Assembly: GCF_025465275.1 (NCBI RefSeq)
Contig: NZ_JAODNK010000031.1
Location: 1 to 64,000, forward strand
Reading direction: 5' to 3'
Source of the DNA: Nocardia sp.
Lineage (GTDB): Bacteria; Actinomycetota; Actinomycetes; Mycobacteriales; Mycobacteriaceae
Length of the DNA stretch: 64,000 nucleotides
In this document: positions 16,938 to 24,248 of the stretch, in pieces
How positions within the stretch are numbered: position 1 is the stretch's first letter
Layout of the letters: every line of letters starts with the position of its first letter
Made by a program: the position numbers and the translations under genes
The notes under the pieces: generated by a model
What the model was told of the DNA's origin: nothing
Database searches by the model: none
Seen by the model: the letters and a program-made list of their open reading frames with translations, nothing else

Positions 16938-18279
16938 GCACGCGCTCCCAATCGGTCACCGCGGCGTCGTAGGCGTCGAGTTCGACCTGTGCGGCATTCC
17001 GGTAGTGCCGCACCACATCTTCACCGAAGGCCGCCTGCGCGATCTTACTGTCGCCGAACAACTGGGCGGCGTCGCGCAGCGTGTGTGGCACCCGGGGGCG
17101 GTGCGAGCGATAGGCATTGCCGTGGAACTCCGGCTCCAGCGGCAGCCGATGCTCGATACCGTGCAATCCGGCGGCGATCGTGGCGGCCACGGCGAGATAC
17201 GGATTCACATCCCCGCCGGGCACCCGGTTCTCGAACCGCAGCGACGGGCCGTGACCGACCACCCGCAATGCGCAGGTCCGATTGTCCCGACCCCATGCGA
17301 GCGCCGTCGGTGCGAAGCTACCCGCCTGGAACCGCTTGTAGGAGTTGATGTTCGGAGCGAGCATGTAGCTCAGTTCGCGCAGGCAGTCCAGCTGCCCGGC
17401 AAGGAAATGCCGCATCAGCGTGGACTGGTCGCCCGTGCTGTCGGCGAAGACCGGCTCACCCGCCTCATTGCGCAGGCTGAGGTGGATGTGGCACGAATTG
17501 CCTTCACGCTCATTGTATTTCGCCATGAAGGTGATGCTGCGCCCCTCCTGTGCCGCGATCTCCTTGGCCCCGGTCTTGTAGATGCTGTGGTTATCGCACG
17601 TCACCAGCGCCTCGTCGTAGCGGAACGCGATCTCGTGCTGCCCCGGATTGCATTCGCCCTTAGCCGACTCGACATACATTCCCGCACCGGTCATCTCATT
17701 GCGAATGCGCCGCAGCAGCGGTTCGATGCGGGCCGTGCCGAGCATCGAATAGTCGACGTTGTACTGGTTGGCGGGCGTCAGTTCGCGGTATCCGCCGCGG
17801 AACGCCGCCTCGTAACTGTCGTCGAAGACCAGGAATTCGAGTTCCGTCCCGACATAGGCCTGCAATCCGTGCGCGGCCAGCCGGTCCAGCTGGGCGCGCA
17901 GCACCTGCCGCGGTGAGGCCACCACGGGCTCACCCGCCGGATCCACCTGCTCCACATCGCACAGCACCAGCGCGGTCCCCGGCAACCACGGCACCAGCCT
18001 GAGCGTGCTGAGGTCGGGCCGCAGCACGAAGTCTCCGTACCCGGTGTCCCATGAGGACATCGCGTACCCCTCGACCGTCGTCATCTCGACGTCCACCGCC
18101 AGCAGATAGTCGCAGGCCTCGGTCGCCTGATCGAGCACCTCTTCGACGAAATACCTTGCCGAACAACGCTTCCCCTGTAGCCGCCCCTGCATATCGGTCA
18201 TGGCGACCAGGACGGTATCCAGCGTCCCCGCCTCAACCTGCTTCACCAATTCCGCAACACTGAGCATCCCGGTACGCAT
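16918..18279 (-). CDS. glnA4: Glutamine synthetase-like gamma-glutamyl-amine ligase, GlnA4 type
   Basis: A 453-residue GS-family ligase with the beta-grasp N-terminal half (residues 1-115) and the catalytic part (GTELEFLVF, then SAKGECNPGQHEIAFRY, NEREGNSCHIHLSLR and RFENRVPGGDVNPYLAVAA). GlnA3/GlnA4 paralogues glutamylate polyamines or ethanolamine instead of ammonia; sequence alone does not fix the substrate here. It heads the operon, so it makes the first committed gamma-glutamylated intermediate. ATG at 18279 follows a GTG (18282) in frame. Confidence 0.85.
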   Translation of the reverse strand: MRTGMLSVAELVKQVEAGTLDTVLVAMTDMQGRLQGKRCSARYFVEEVLDQATEACDYLLAVDVEMTTVEGYAMSSWDTGYGDFVLRPDLSTLRLVPWLPGTALVLCDVEQVDPAGEPVVASPRQVLRAQLDRLAAHGLQAYVGTELEFLVFDDSYEAAFRGGYRELTPANQYNVDYSMLGTARIEPLLRRIRNEMTGAGMYVESAKGECNPGQHEIAFRYDEALVTCDNHSIYKTGAKEIAAQEGRSITFMAKYNEREGNSCHIHLSLRNEAGEPVFADSTGDQSTLMRHFLAGQLDCLRELSYMLAPNINSYKRFQAGSFAPTALAWGRDNRTCALRVVGHGPSLRFENRVPGGDVNPYLAVAATIAAGLHGIEHRLPLEPEFHGNAYRSHRPRVPHTLRDAAQLFGDSKIAQAAFGEDVVRHYRNAAQVELDAYDAAVTDWERVRGFERL

Positions 18280-18382
18280 CACGAACCCCTCTCGGCATCA
18301 ACCTGCTCACGCTAAGCGAACCGAGCCCCCGCGCGTGCCCGAACACGCAATGAGATCGCACCCGTCATGGGCGATATGTCGA

Positions 18383-19267
18383 TCAGGCGAGACCGCGCTC
18401 CCGCAGCAGGTCGATGACCTTGGTTTCGTTGAGGTCGCCGTGGCCGGCGTCGACGAGGCGGGTGAAGATGCCGAACGCGGTGTGGCCGAGGGCGGCCGGG
18501 GCATTCAGGGTGTCGGCCAGTTCGACGCCGATACGGGTGTCCTTCAGGCGCAGGGCGGCGGTGAAGGCGATATCGCGGTCATGGACGCCGTCGAGCATGA
18601 GACGGCTGACGCGCACCACGGTGGGACTGGCGGCGCCACTTGTGGCGAGGGTGTCCACGACGGTGGTCAGGTCCAGCCCGGCTCGCTCGGCGATACGCAG
18701 GGCTTCGGCGGTCGCGGCGATCTGGACGGAGCCGAGCAGGTTCTGCACGAGCTTGTACGCGGTACCGGCACCGACCTCGCCGAAGTGAACAATATTGGTG
18801 CACAAGGGGTTCAACAGTGGGCGAACGGCTTCGAGATCGGCCGGGGAGGCACCGACGAACAACGTCAATTCGCCGGCCGCGGCGGCCTCCGGGAGCCCCG
18901 TCACCGGTGAGTCGAGGTACCGGAGACCCTGCGCTGCGGCATGTTTCGCCAATTCCAGCACCCACGGCCGGGAGATCGTCGAGCATTCGATCGCGAACGC
19001 GCCCGGCACCGGGTTCCCGGCCAAAGCGCCGTCTTCCCCGAGCCAGACCGCGCGTGAGGCATCGTCATCGGCCACCATCGTGAATATCGCCTCGGCCTGC
19101 GCGGCCGCAAGACGCGGTGTCGTTGCCAGGATGGCCCCTGCCGCAACGAGTTCCGCCGCCTTCTCCGGCGACCGATTGAACACGGTCACCTCATGTCCGG
19201 CAGCCACCATCCGCGCGGCCATCCCCAGCCCCATACGGCCCACACCAAGAAACGCTATCTTCGCCAC
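18383..19267 (-). CDS. NAD(P)-dependent beta-hydroxyacid dehydrogenase family oxidoreductase
   Basis: A 294-residue protein of the 3-hydroxyisobutyrate/6-phosphogluconate dehydrogenase superfamily. The N-terminal FLGVGRMGLGMAARM motif (residues 5-19) binds the cofactor, SPVTGLPEAAAAGELTLFVG forms the substrate loop, and GTAYKLVQNLL carries the catalytic Lys (about 171). Members reduce or oxidise small beta-hydroxyacids or glyoxylate; the substrate is unknown. Located 80 bp downstream of a MarR gene on the same strand. Confidence 0.87.
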   Translation of the reverse strand: MAKIAFLGVGRMGLGMAARMVAAGHEVTVFNRSPEKAAELVAAGAILATTPRLAAAQAEAIFTMVADDDASRAVWLGEDGALAGNPVPGAFAIECSTISRPWVLELAKHAAAQGLRYLDSPVTGLPEAAAAGELTLFVGASPADLEAVRPLLNPLCTNIVHFGEVGAGTAYKLVQNLLGSVQIAATAEALRIAERAGLDLTTVVDTLATSGAASPTVVRVSRLMLDGVHDRDIAFTAALRLKDTRIGVELADTLNAPAALGHTAFGIFTRLVDAGHGDLNETKVIDLLRERGLA

Positions 19268-19346
19268 CCCGGCACCCTACCGAGTCGCGGTTACCGAAGA
19301 TGATCTTGAATCTGAAACTCGGTACGAGGAGTGCATCGCCGCGATC

Positions 19347-19829
19347 TCACCCGGTGGGACCACCCGCGGCCTCCCGTCGCACGGTCTCGGCAATGCCGGA
19401 AAGTGCCGTGCCGAGGTGGCGGCGCTGAATGGTGGTCAGCGGATCGAATACGAGTCGGCGCACTTGCGCGACATGCCCCGGCGCGCTGTCGACCACTTTC
19501 TGCCGGCCACTATCGGTCAGCGTGGCCAGGGTATAGCGGCCGTCGCTCGGGTCGATGCGGCGAACAATCCACCCCCGCGCCTCGAAGCGGTCCATCAGCT
19601 TCGACAGCCGGGGGAGCGTGCTGTCACAGCCCCGGGCCAGCTCGCTGAGCCGCATGGTGGCCTGATCGGTCATCGACAACCGGGCGAGCACGCTGTACTC
19701 GAAATTCGAGATGCCCGCGTCGTGCTGCAACTGCCGGTCCAGGGCCGCGGGCAGGGCGATTACGACGGTGAGAAGGTCCTGCCAGAGTTCCTGCTGCTCG
19801 GCGTCGAGCCACAGCGTCGGTTCGTCCAT
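19347..19829 (-). CDS. MarR-family regulator
   Basis: A 160-residue regulator with helices ISNFEYSVLARLSMT, the wHTH SELARGCDSTLPRLSKLMDRFE and the wing GWIVRRIDPSDGRYTLATL, the full MarR arrangement. It is divergent from an EthD-domain protein and an extradiol dioxygenase-like gene. The interval holds three near-identical palindromes, so it likely represses both directions. The ATG at 19829 is preferred to an in-frame upstream ATG. Confidence 0.92.
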   Translation of the reverse strand: MDEPTLWLDAEQQELWQDLLTVVIALPAALDRQLQHDAGISNFEYSVLARLSMTDQATMRLSELARGCDSTLPRLSKLMDRFEARGWIVRRIDPSDGRYTLATLTDSGRQKVVDSAPGHVAQVRRLVFDPLTTIQRRHLGTALSGIAETVRREAAGGPTG

Positions 19830-19843
19830 GCGGTCCACTTTAC

Positions 19844-19911
19844 TTGCCCGGGCAACAAATATCTATTGCCTAGGCAAGTGAAAGTGGTCTACCTTTGAGT
19901 TGCTCAGGCAA
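19844..19911. promoter_or_regulatory. Three MarR operator palindromes
   Basis: TTGCCCGGGCAA (19844-19855) and TTGCCTAGGCAA (19866-19877) are perfect 12-bp palindromes with centres 22 bp apart. TTGCTCAGGCAA (19900-19911) is a near-perfect third, 34 bp further on. Flanks share AAGT/ACTT. They lie between marR and the EthD-domain gene, matching a MarR autoregulation and target region. Confidence 0.8.
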
Positions 19912-19938
19912 GTCAATCCCGACCTCGAGGACTACTCA

Positions 19939-20283
19939 GTGATCAAGCTCAGCATCTTCCTGACCCGGCGCGCAGACCTCACCCACACGGAGTTCGTGGA
20001 CTACTGGACGCAGCAGCACACCCCGCTGATCGCGAGCCTGCCCGGCGGCGAAGTCCCGGTCCGGCGCTACGTCCAGCTCCTGCCCACCGACGACGAGATC
20101 CCCGGCATCAACACCGCTGTCTACGACGGTGTCGCCGAGGTGTGGGTCGACGACATCGCCGACGCCGCCCGCTGGTTCACCTCCGACACCTACACCACGA
20201 CCATCGCCGCGGACGAGGAGAAGTTCATCGACCGCTCGAAGACCCGCTTCCTCTACACCACCGAGAGCCCCATCTTCGGCTGA
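19939..20283 (+). CDS. EthD-domain protein
   Basis: A 114-residue ferredoxin-like protein. KLSIFLTRRADLTHTEFVDYWTQQHTPLI is the EthD signature, and the second half carries AEVWVDDIADAARWF. EthD-type proteins (originally linked to the ETBE-degrading P450 of Rhodococcus) are small oxygenase-helper or substrate-degrading proteins. The GTG at 19939 follows GAGGA. It is the first gene after the MarR operators and lies 46 bp before the dioxygenase, probably in the same operon. Confidence 0.78.
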   Translation: MIKLSIFLTRRADLTHTEFVDYWTQQHTPLIASLPGGEVPVRRYVQLLPTDDEIPGINTAVYDGVAEVWVDDIADAARWFTSDTYTTTIAADEEKFIDRSKTRFLYTTESPIFG

Positions 20284-20329
20284 CCGCCACTGCCGACGAC
20301 GACTTCCCCTCCGTAAGGAACGAAACGCC

Positions 20330-21184
20330 ATGTCCAACCCGAACATCCCGGCCGGGGCCTACGACGATCACCTCGCCCGGGTTCTCCCTCGGGCCCGCGA
20401 ACAGCGGCTCTGGGCCCCGGCCGATGGGACGTTGCCCAGCCTGTTCGTCAGCCACGGAGCGCCCTTCACCCTCGACGACCCGCAATGGCTCGGCGACCTG
20501 TTCACGTGGGCGCAGTCCCTGCCCAAACCGAAAGCCATCGTGATCATTTCAGCGCACTGGGAGGACGCGCCCGCCGCGATTTCGAGCGCTGCGGCGGGCA
20601 CCCCGCTCTACTACGACTTCAGCGGCTTCCACCCTCGCTACAAGACGCTGCCCTACGCGACCCCGGACGCGACCGACCTCGCACGTCGGCTCGTGGCCAC
20701 GCTCGGTCCGGCAAGCGCGGTGCATGAGCACCCGGACAGAGGTCTCGACCACGGGGCTTTCATCCCGCTCATGGCCATGTATCCCGCGGCCGACGTTCCG
20801 GTCGTCCAGCTGTCGATGCCCAGTCTCGAGCCCGCTGCCTTGCTCGAGTTCGGGGCACGTCTGCGACCCCTGCGTGACGAAGGCATCCTGATCATCGGCT
20901 CGGGCTTCATGACCCACAGCTTCGCGGTCTTCCGACGTCCGGACCTGGCCGCATACACCGAAGCCTTCGATGAGTGGGCCGCCGACGCGCTCGAGCGGGG
21001 CGATGTCGATGCCCTCACCGACTACCGGCGCAAGGCGCCCGGCGCCTCGGTCGCCCACCCGACGGCCGACCACTATGTGCCCCTGCTGGCCGCGGTCGGC
21101 GCCGCGAGCGATCCCGGCAGCGCCATCAGCACGATCGACCGCATGATCATGGGCAATTCCACCCGATCGGTCCAAATGAACTGA
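20330..21184 (+). CDS. Extradiol ring-cleavage dioxygenase, DODA/LigB family
   Basis: A 284-residue class III extradiol dioxygenase of the 4,5-DOPA dioxygenase type. LFVSHGAPF holds the first metal His (about residue 44), ISAHWE the second region, and GLDHGAFIPL the third. LigB-family enzymes cleave catecholic rings using Fe(II); the family also includes zinc enzymes. The putative MarR operators upstream suggest induction by an aromatic or quinone ligand. The ATG at 20330 has AAGGAA about eleven bases upstream. Confidence 0.85.
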   Translation: MSNPNIPAGAYDDHLARVLPRAREQRLWAPADGTLPSLFVSHGAPFTLDDPQWLGDLFTWAQSLPKPKAIVIISAHWEDAPAAISSAAAGTPLYYDFSGFHPRYKTLPYATPDATDLARRLVATLGPASAVHEHPDRGLDHGAFIPLMAMYPAADVPVVQLSMPSLEPAALLEFGARLRPLRDEGILIIGSGFMTHSFAVFRRPDLAAYTEAFDEWAADALERGDVDALTDYRRKAPGASVAHPTADHYVPLLAAVGAASDPGSAISTIDRMIMGNSTRSVQMN

Positions 21185-21227
21185 GGGACAAGCTTTCTGA
21201 CCCTCTGCACCGCACCCGGTGCGATAT

Positions 21228-21977
21228 TCACCCAGCGGTGTCGGATGCCGATGTCGACCGGTGCTGGGTGAGGTTGTCCATGATCAAGCCGAGGGTGAAC
21301 TCGAACCGGTCGTGTCCCGTGCCGGAGGTCAGCTCAGCGGCATAGCGCCGGGTCTGCGGAAACGTGTCGTCCGGCAGCGCGGTGAACCGGTGCAGCAGCT
21401 CCTCGCGGCCGAGGACCCATTCCTGGTCCGGGTGTTTCCGCCGTTGCTGGACCAGTGACTGCTCCAGGGCGTAGGCGCTGACGTAGAGGGACATGGCGTC
21501 GAGCACCCAGGCGGCGGTCTGGGGCTCGATTTCGCCGGCGAGCAGGATCGCGAAGAGCCCTTCGCCCACCCGCAGCGCGTCGAGATTGGTGGGGACTATG
21601 GCCAGCGCGGCACGGGAGATTCCGGGATATTTCAGGTACTGGTCGCGAATTTGCGCGTACACGTCGAGGATCTGCTTCCGCCAGATGGCCGGGTCCGGTT
21701 CGGGCAGCACGATCTGGGAGCAGAGCCAGCCGATGAGCAGATCGTCGATGTCATCTTTATTGACGATGTGCGCATACAGCGACGACGGCCCGGTGCCGAG
21801 TACCGCGGCGACTCGCCGGATGGTCAGCGCTTCGTAGCCCTCGGCGGCCACGACCTGCAGGGCGGCGTCGGTTATCCGGTCGACCGTGATGGGCTTCTTG
21901 CGTGGTGACGACGCTGCGGGGTCCTCAGTGGATTGCGCGTGGCGAGTTGCTCGGCGTTGTCGGGGATCGGACGGCAT
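21228..21977 (-). CDS. TetR-family regulator
   Basis: A 249-residue TetR-class protein. HTH: ITDAALQVVAAEGYEALTIRRVAAVLGTGPSSLYAHI at about residues 35-71. The C-terminal domain resembles TetR_C (tetracycline repressor-like) more than generic AcrR. It is divergent from an FAD monooxygenase gene, with three regularly spaced palindromes between, the usual layout of a TetR repressor that controls a drug-modifying monooxygenase. ATG at 21977 is chosen because upstream in-frame starts would cover the operators. Confidence 0.9.
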   Translation of the reverse strand: MPSDPRQRRATRHAQSTEDPAASSPRKKPITVDRITDAALQVVAAEGYEALTIRRVAAVLGTGPSSLYAHIVNKDDIDDLLIGWLCSQIVLPEPDPAIWRKQILDVYAQIRDQYLKYPGISRAALAIVPTNLDALRVGEGLFAILLAGEIEPQTAAWVLDAMSLYVSAYALEQSLVQQRRKHPDQEWVLGREELLHRFTALPDDTFPQTRRYAAELTSGTGHDRFEFTLGLIMDNLTQHRSTSASDTAG

Positions 21978-21998
21978 AGCGATCACTCTAGCTTGACA

Positions 21999-22050
21999 CG
22001 AACTAAGTTCGCCATGTAGAACTATGTTCATAAGCACGAACTAAGTTCGT
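21999..22050. promoter_or_regulatory. Three TetR-type palindromes at 19-bp spacing
   Basis: CGAACTAAGTTCG (21999-22011), the weaker GAACTATGTTC (22019-22029) and ACGAACTAAGTTCGT (22036-22050) are all dyads. Their centres lie at 22005, 22024 and 22043, exactly 19 bp apart, just under two helical turns. They lie between tetR and the monooxygenase. Confidence 0.8.
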
Positions 22051-22121
22051 ACCTGCTTGGTTCATGTGTACACCGCTCAGGGGATCTGGGCGGCGTCCGG
22101 AAAATCTGTTCAGGAGGCGTG

Positions 22122-23240
22122 ATGCGAGTTTCCGTTGTCGGAGCCGGTCTGGGAGGTCTGTGCCTGGCGCAGGGCCTGCGTGGCGCCGGGATCGAGGCCG
22201 CCGTGTACGAGCGGGACCCGGCGATCACCGCACGGTTCCAGGGCTACCGGCTCGTGCTGAACCCGGTGGGGTTCGAAGCACTGCGCGGCTGCCTGCCGCC
22301 ACGCTGGTACCCGCTGCTGGACGAGATCGTCGATAACGCCCATGTCCAGCCGCTGATCCTGGACTCGCAGCTGAATCAGATCGGCGAGCTCGGCCCCGCC
22401 AAGTCCGGGATCGTGGTCGACCGGGACGTGCTCCGGCACCTGCTGCTGACCGGACTCACCGTGCACACCGGGGCCGCACTGACCGGCTACGACGTGCTGG
22501 CCGATGGCAAGGTCGAGGCCCGGTTCGCGCACGGCGACCCGGCCGTCGCCGACCTGCTCGTCGGGGCGGACGGGGTCGGCTCCGCGGTCCGTGCGGCGTT
22601 GTCGCCGCTGACCACCCCGACCGACACCGGTGTCCGGTTCGTTATCGGCCGCACGCCGCTGACCGAGCAGTTCGCCGGACTGGAACGGGCTTTCGGCTCG
22701 AAGATCACCGGGGACGGGGTGAGCCTGCTGCTCGGAGCGATGCGTTTCCGCACTCCGCCGAAGGAAGCGGCCGAGCAACTTGCGCCCGAGGTGACTCTGC
22801 CCGATGTCCGTGACTACGTGCGCTGGGCCATGATCCTGCCGCCGAACGGCTCGCTCGGCGCTTCGACTCCGCAGGAGGCGGCGCTGTCGAGGATGGCGGG
22901 CTGGCATCCGGACCTGCAGGCGCTCATCGAGCAGTCCGACCCGGACAACAGCACCCTGCTGTCCATCCGGGTGGTCGAGCCCCGGGAGCGCTGGGCGCCC
23001 GGTCCGGTCACGCTGCTCGGCGACGCCATCCACGCCACCTCCCCGACCGGTGGCAACGGCGCGAACACTGCCCTACGCGATGCGGACCTGTTGCGCCGCT
23101 GCCTGATCGAGGCCGCCGAGGGCCGCCAGGACCTCCTCGGCGCGGTCGATGACTACGAGCGGCAGATGTTCGCGTACGGCGCCGAGGCCGTACGTCACAG
23201 CCTCGCCGCGCTACCCGCCTTCGTCCCGAATCCGACCTGA
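22122..23240 (+). CDS. FAD-dependent monooxygenase (aromatic hydroxylase/TetX type)
   Basis: A 372-residue flavoprotein. GAGLGGLCLAQGL (residues 7-19) binds the FAD ADP moiety, LLVGADGVGSAVR (DG motif) lies about 145-157, and VTLLGDAIHATSPTGGNGANTALRDADLL is the GD/DxP region. This set defines class A flavin monooxygenases such as p-hydroxybenzoate-type and TetX-type enzymes; the substrate is unknown. AGGAGG lies four bases before the ATG at 22122. The divergent TetR_C-type regulator and its palindromes suggest drug-inducible expression. Confidence 0.85.
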   Translation: MRVSVVGAGLGGLCLAQGLRGAGIEAAVYERDPAITARFQGYRLVLNPVGFEALRGCLPPRWYPLLDEIVDNAHVQPLILDSQLNQIGELGPAKSGIVVDRDVLRHLLLTGLTVHTGAALTGYDVLADGKVEARFAHGDPAVADLLVGADGVGSAVRAALSPLTTPTDTGVRFVIGRTPLTEQFAGLERAFGSKITGDGVSLLLGAMRFRTPPKEAAEQLAPEVTLPDVRDYVRWAMILPPNGSLGASTPQEAALSRMAGWHPDLQALIEQSDPDNSTLLSIRVVEPRERWAPGPVTLLGDAIHATSPTGGNGANTALRDADLLRRCLIEAAEGRQDLLGAVDDYERQMFAYGAEAVRHSLAALPAFVPNPT

Positions 23241-23275
23241 CAACGCGCGTCCCGAGGTGCTGGCCGGCAACTGGA

Positions 23276-23572
23276 TCAAGGCACGGTGGCGTGCCCGGCG
23301 ACCGCGGCCGCCCACAGCGCCACTGCGAGCAGCGCGGAGGCGATGTGGGTGCCGATCAGCAGTCGACGCAGATCCACTCGGTCGGCGACGACGCCGCCCC
23401 AGGGCCCCAGCAGCAAGGGCGGCAGCCCGCCCGCGGCCGGCACCAGGCCCAGCGAGGCCGGTGAACCGGTCAGCCGCAGTACCAGCCAGCCGACTGCGGT
23501 CATCTGTACGAAAGTGCCACTGGCCGAGGCGATCTGCCCGGCGAAGTACCACCGGAAAGGTTGTGATCGCAA
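23276..23572 (-). pseudogene. N-terminal fragment of an MFS exporter
   Basis: Ninety-eight residues match the first three helices of an EntS/MFS-type exporter: PFRWYFAGQIASASGTFVQMTAVGWLVLRLTG, then LLLGPWGGVVADRVDLRRLL (the conserved loop 2-3). A full transporter has about 400 residues and 12 helices. The frame ends 36 bp from the end of the convergent monooxygenase with no continuation, so the rest is gone. Confidence 0.6.
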
Positions 23573-23805
23573 GGCTCGGAAAGCATTCGTCCGGCCGGCC
23601 GCCGAAGATGTTCGCCCGGAGCGGCTTCAGGTACTACCGCCAAACCGTCACGGTCCATGACATCCCGGTTTCTGCTCGAAGCCGCCGTGCCAGGTTCTCC
23701 TCGAGCACCGAGCTTCCAGAATCACAGCACGGCCGCCCGCTGTCGAACGGGGCAAGCTCCGGAGCCCTCGGCAATAGGTGTAGCTTGGAGGTGTCTGCAC
23801 CGTAT

Positions 23806-23820
23806 GTCTACGGCGTAGAC
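23806..23820. promoter_or_regulatory. Palindrome before the RGCVC small-protein gene
   Basis: GTCTAC (23806-23811) and GTAGAC (23815-23820) flank a GGC spacer, giving a perfect 15-bp dyad. It sits 11-20 bp before the putative start codons. It could be an operator or a transcript-start hairpin. Confidence 0.4.
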
Positions 23821-23831
23821 CTACCAAAGAG

Positions 23832-24035
23832 GTGAGGCAGTTGTCGTCAAACGAACAGGTCACCCCCATCGACGTTGCGCCGCTCGAATTCTCTTGTGCG
23901 GCATGCCCGCACGACCGGGAAGCCCATGCCGGCGTCGGAATCCGGTTCTGCTCCGCAACCGCGACGAGCGGGCTGGACAGAGGCTGCGTCTGCGTCCTCC
24001 CGGCCGAGCACGAAAAGACCTACTACCGGCGATAG
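23832..24035 (+). CDS. Cys-rich small protein, RGCVC type
   Basis: A 67-residue protein with six cysteines: SCAAC near residues 22-26, FCSA near 40, and the ending RGCVC near 51-55. The SCAACPHDREAHAG pattern suggests metal binding. RGCVC-family proteins are known as short, uncharacterised actinobacterial products. Start is uncertain: GTG at 23832 or TTG at 23841 (GAGGTGAGG would precede the latter). It precedes a 48-residue protein gene by 12 bp. Confidence 0.6.
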   Translation: MRQLSSNEQVTPIDVAPLEFSCAACPHDREAHAGVGIRFCSATATSGLDRGCVCVLPAEHEKTYYRR

Positions 24036-24047
24036 GAAAGCACGCGA

Positions 24048-24194
24048 ATGACAACTAAATCGCCTTATGAGATTCGGGTCGAGCGGGTCCGCGACACCGT
24101 GCGGAAGCACTCCGCGCTCGACGACAAAACCGCGACCGACCTCGCGGTGCAGGTATTGCACGCGCTCGACACGATCCCCGAGAAAGTGCGCTGA
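24048..24194 (+). CDS. 48-residue basic/acidic helical small protein
   Basis: ATG at 24048 with AGGAAAG seven bases upstream. The product opens MTTKSPYEIRVERVRDTV and ends HALDTIPEKVR. It is strongly helical and charged, with no transmembrane segment. I believe it resembles the DUF6307-type small proteins often found beside RGCVC proteins, but this is from memory and low confidence. A strong GNRA hairpin follows 21 bp after the stop. The two small genes likely form one unit. Confidence 0.55.
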   Translation: MTTKSPYEIRVERVRDTVRKHSALDDKTATDLAVQVLHALDTIPEKVR

Positions 24195-24215
24195 CAACAG
24201 CGCCGGACGCCCCCG

Positions 24216-24235
24216 CCGAGGCCGAAAGGCCTCGG
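24216..24235 (+). terminator. GNRA-tetraloop hairpin after the small-protein pair
   Basis: CCGAGGCC-GAAA-GGCCTCGG: a perfect 8-bp stem with a GAAA tetraloop, 14 bp before the DUF2786 gene. Strong stem-loop of intrinsic-terminator type without a long T-tract. It would separate the small-protein unit from the DUF2786 gene. Confidence 0.75.
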
Positions 24236-24248
24236 TGAAATATGGTCG

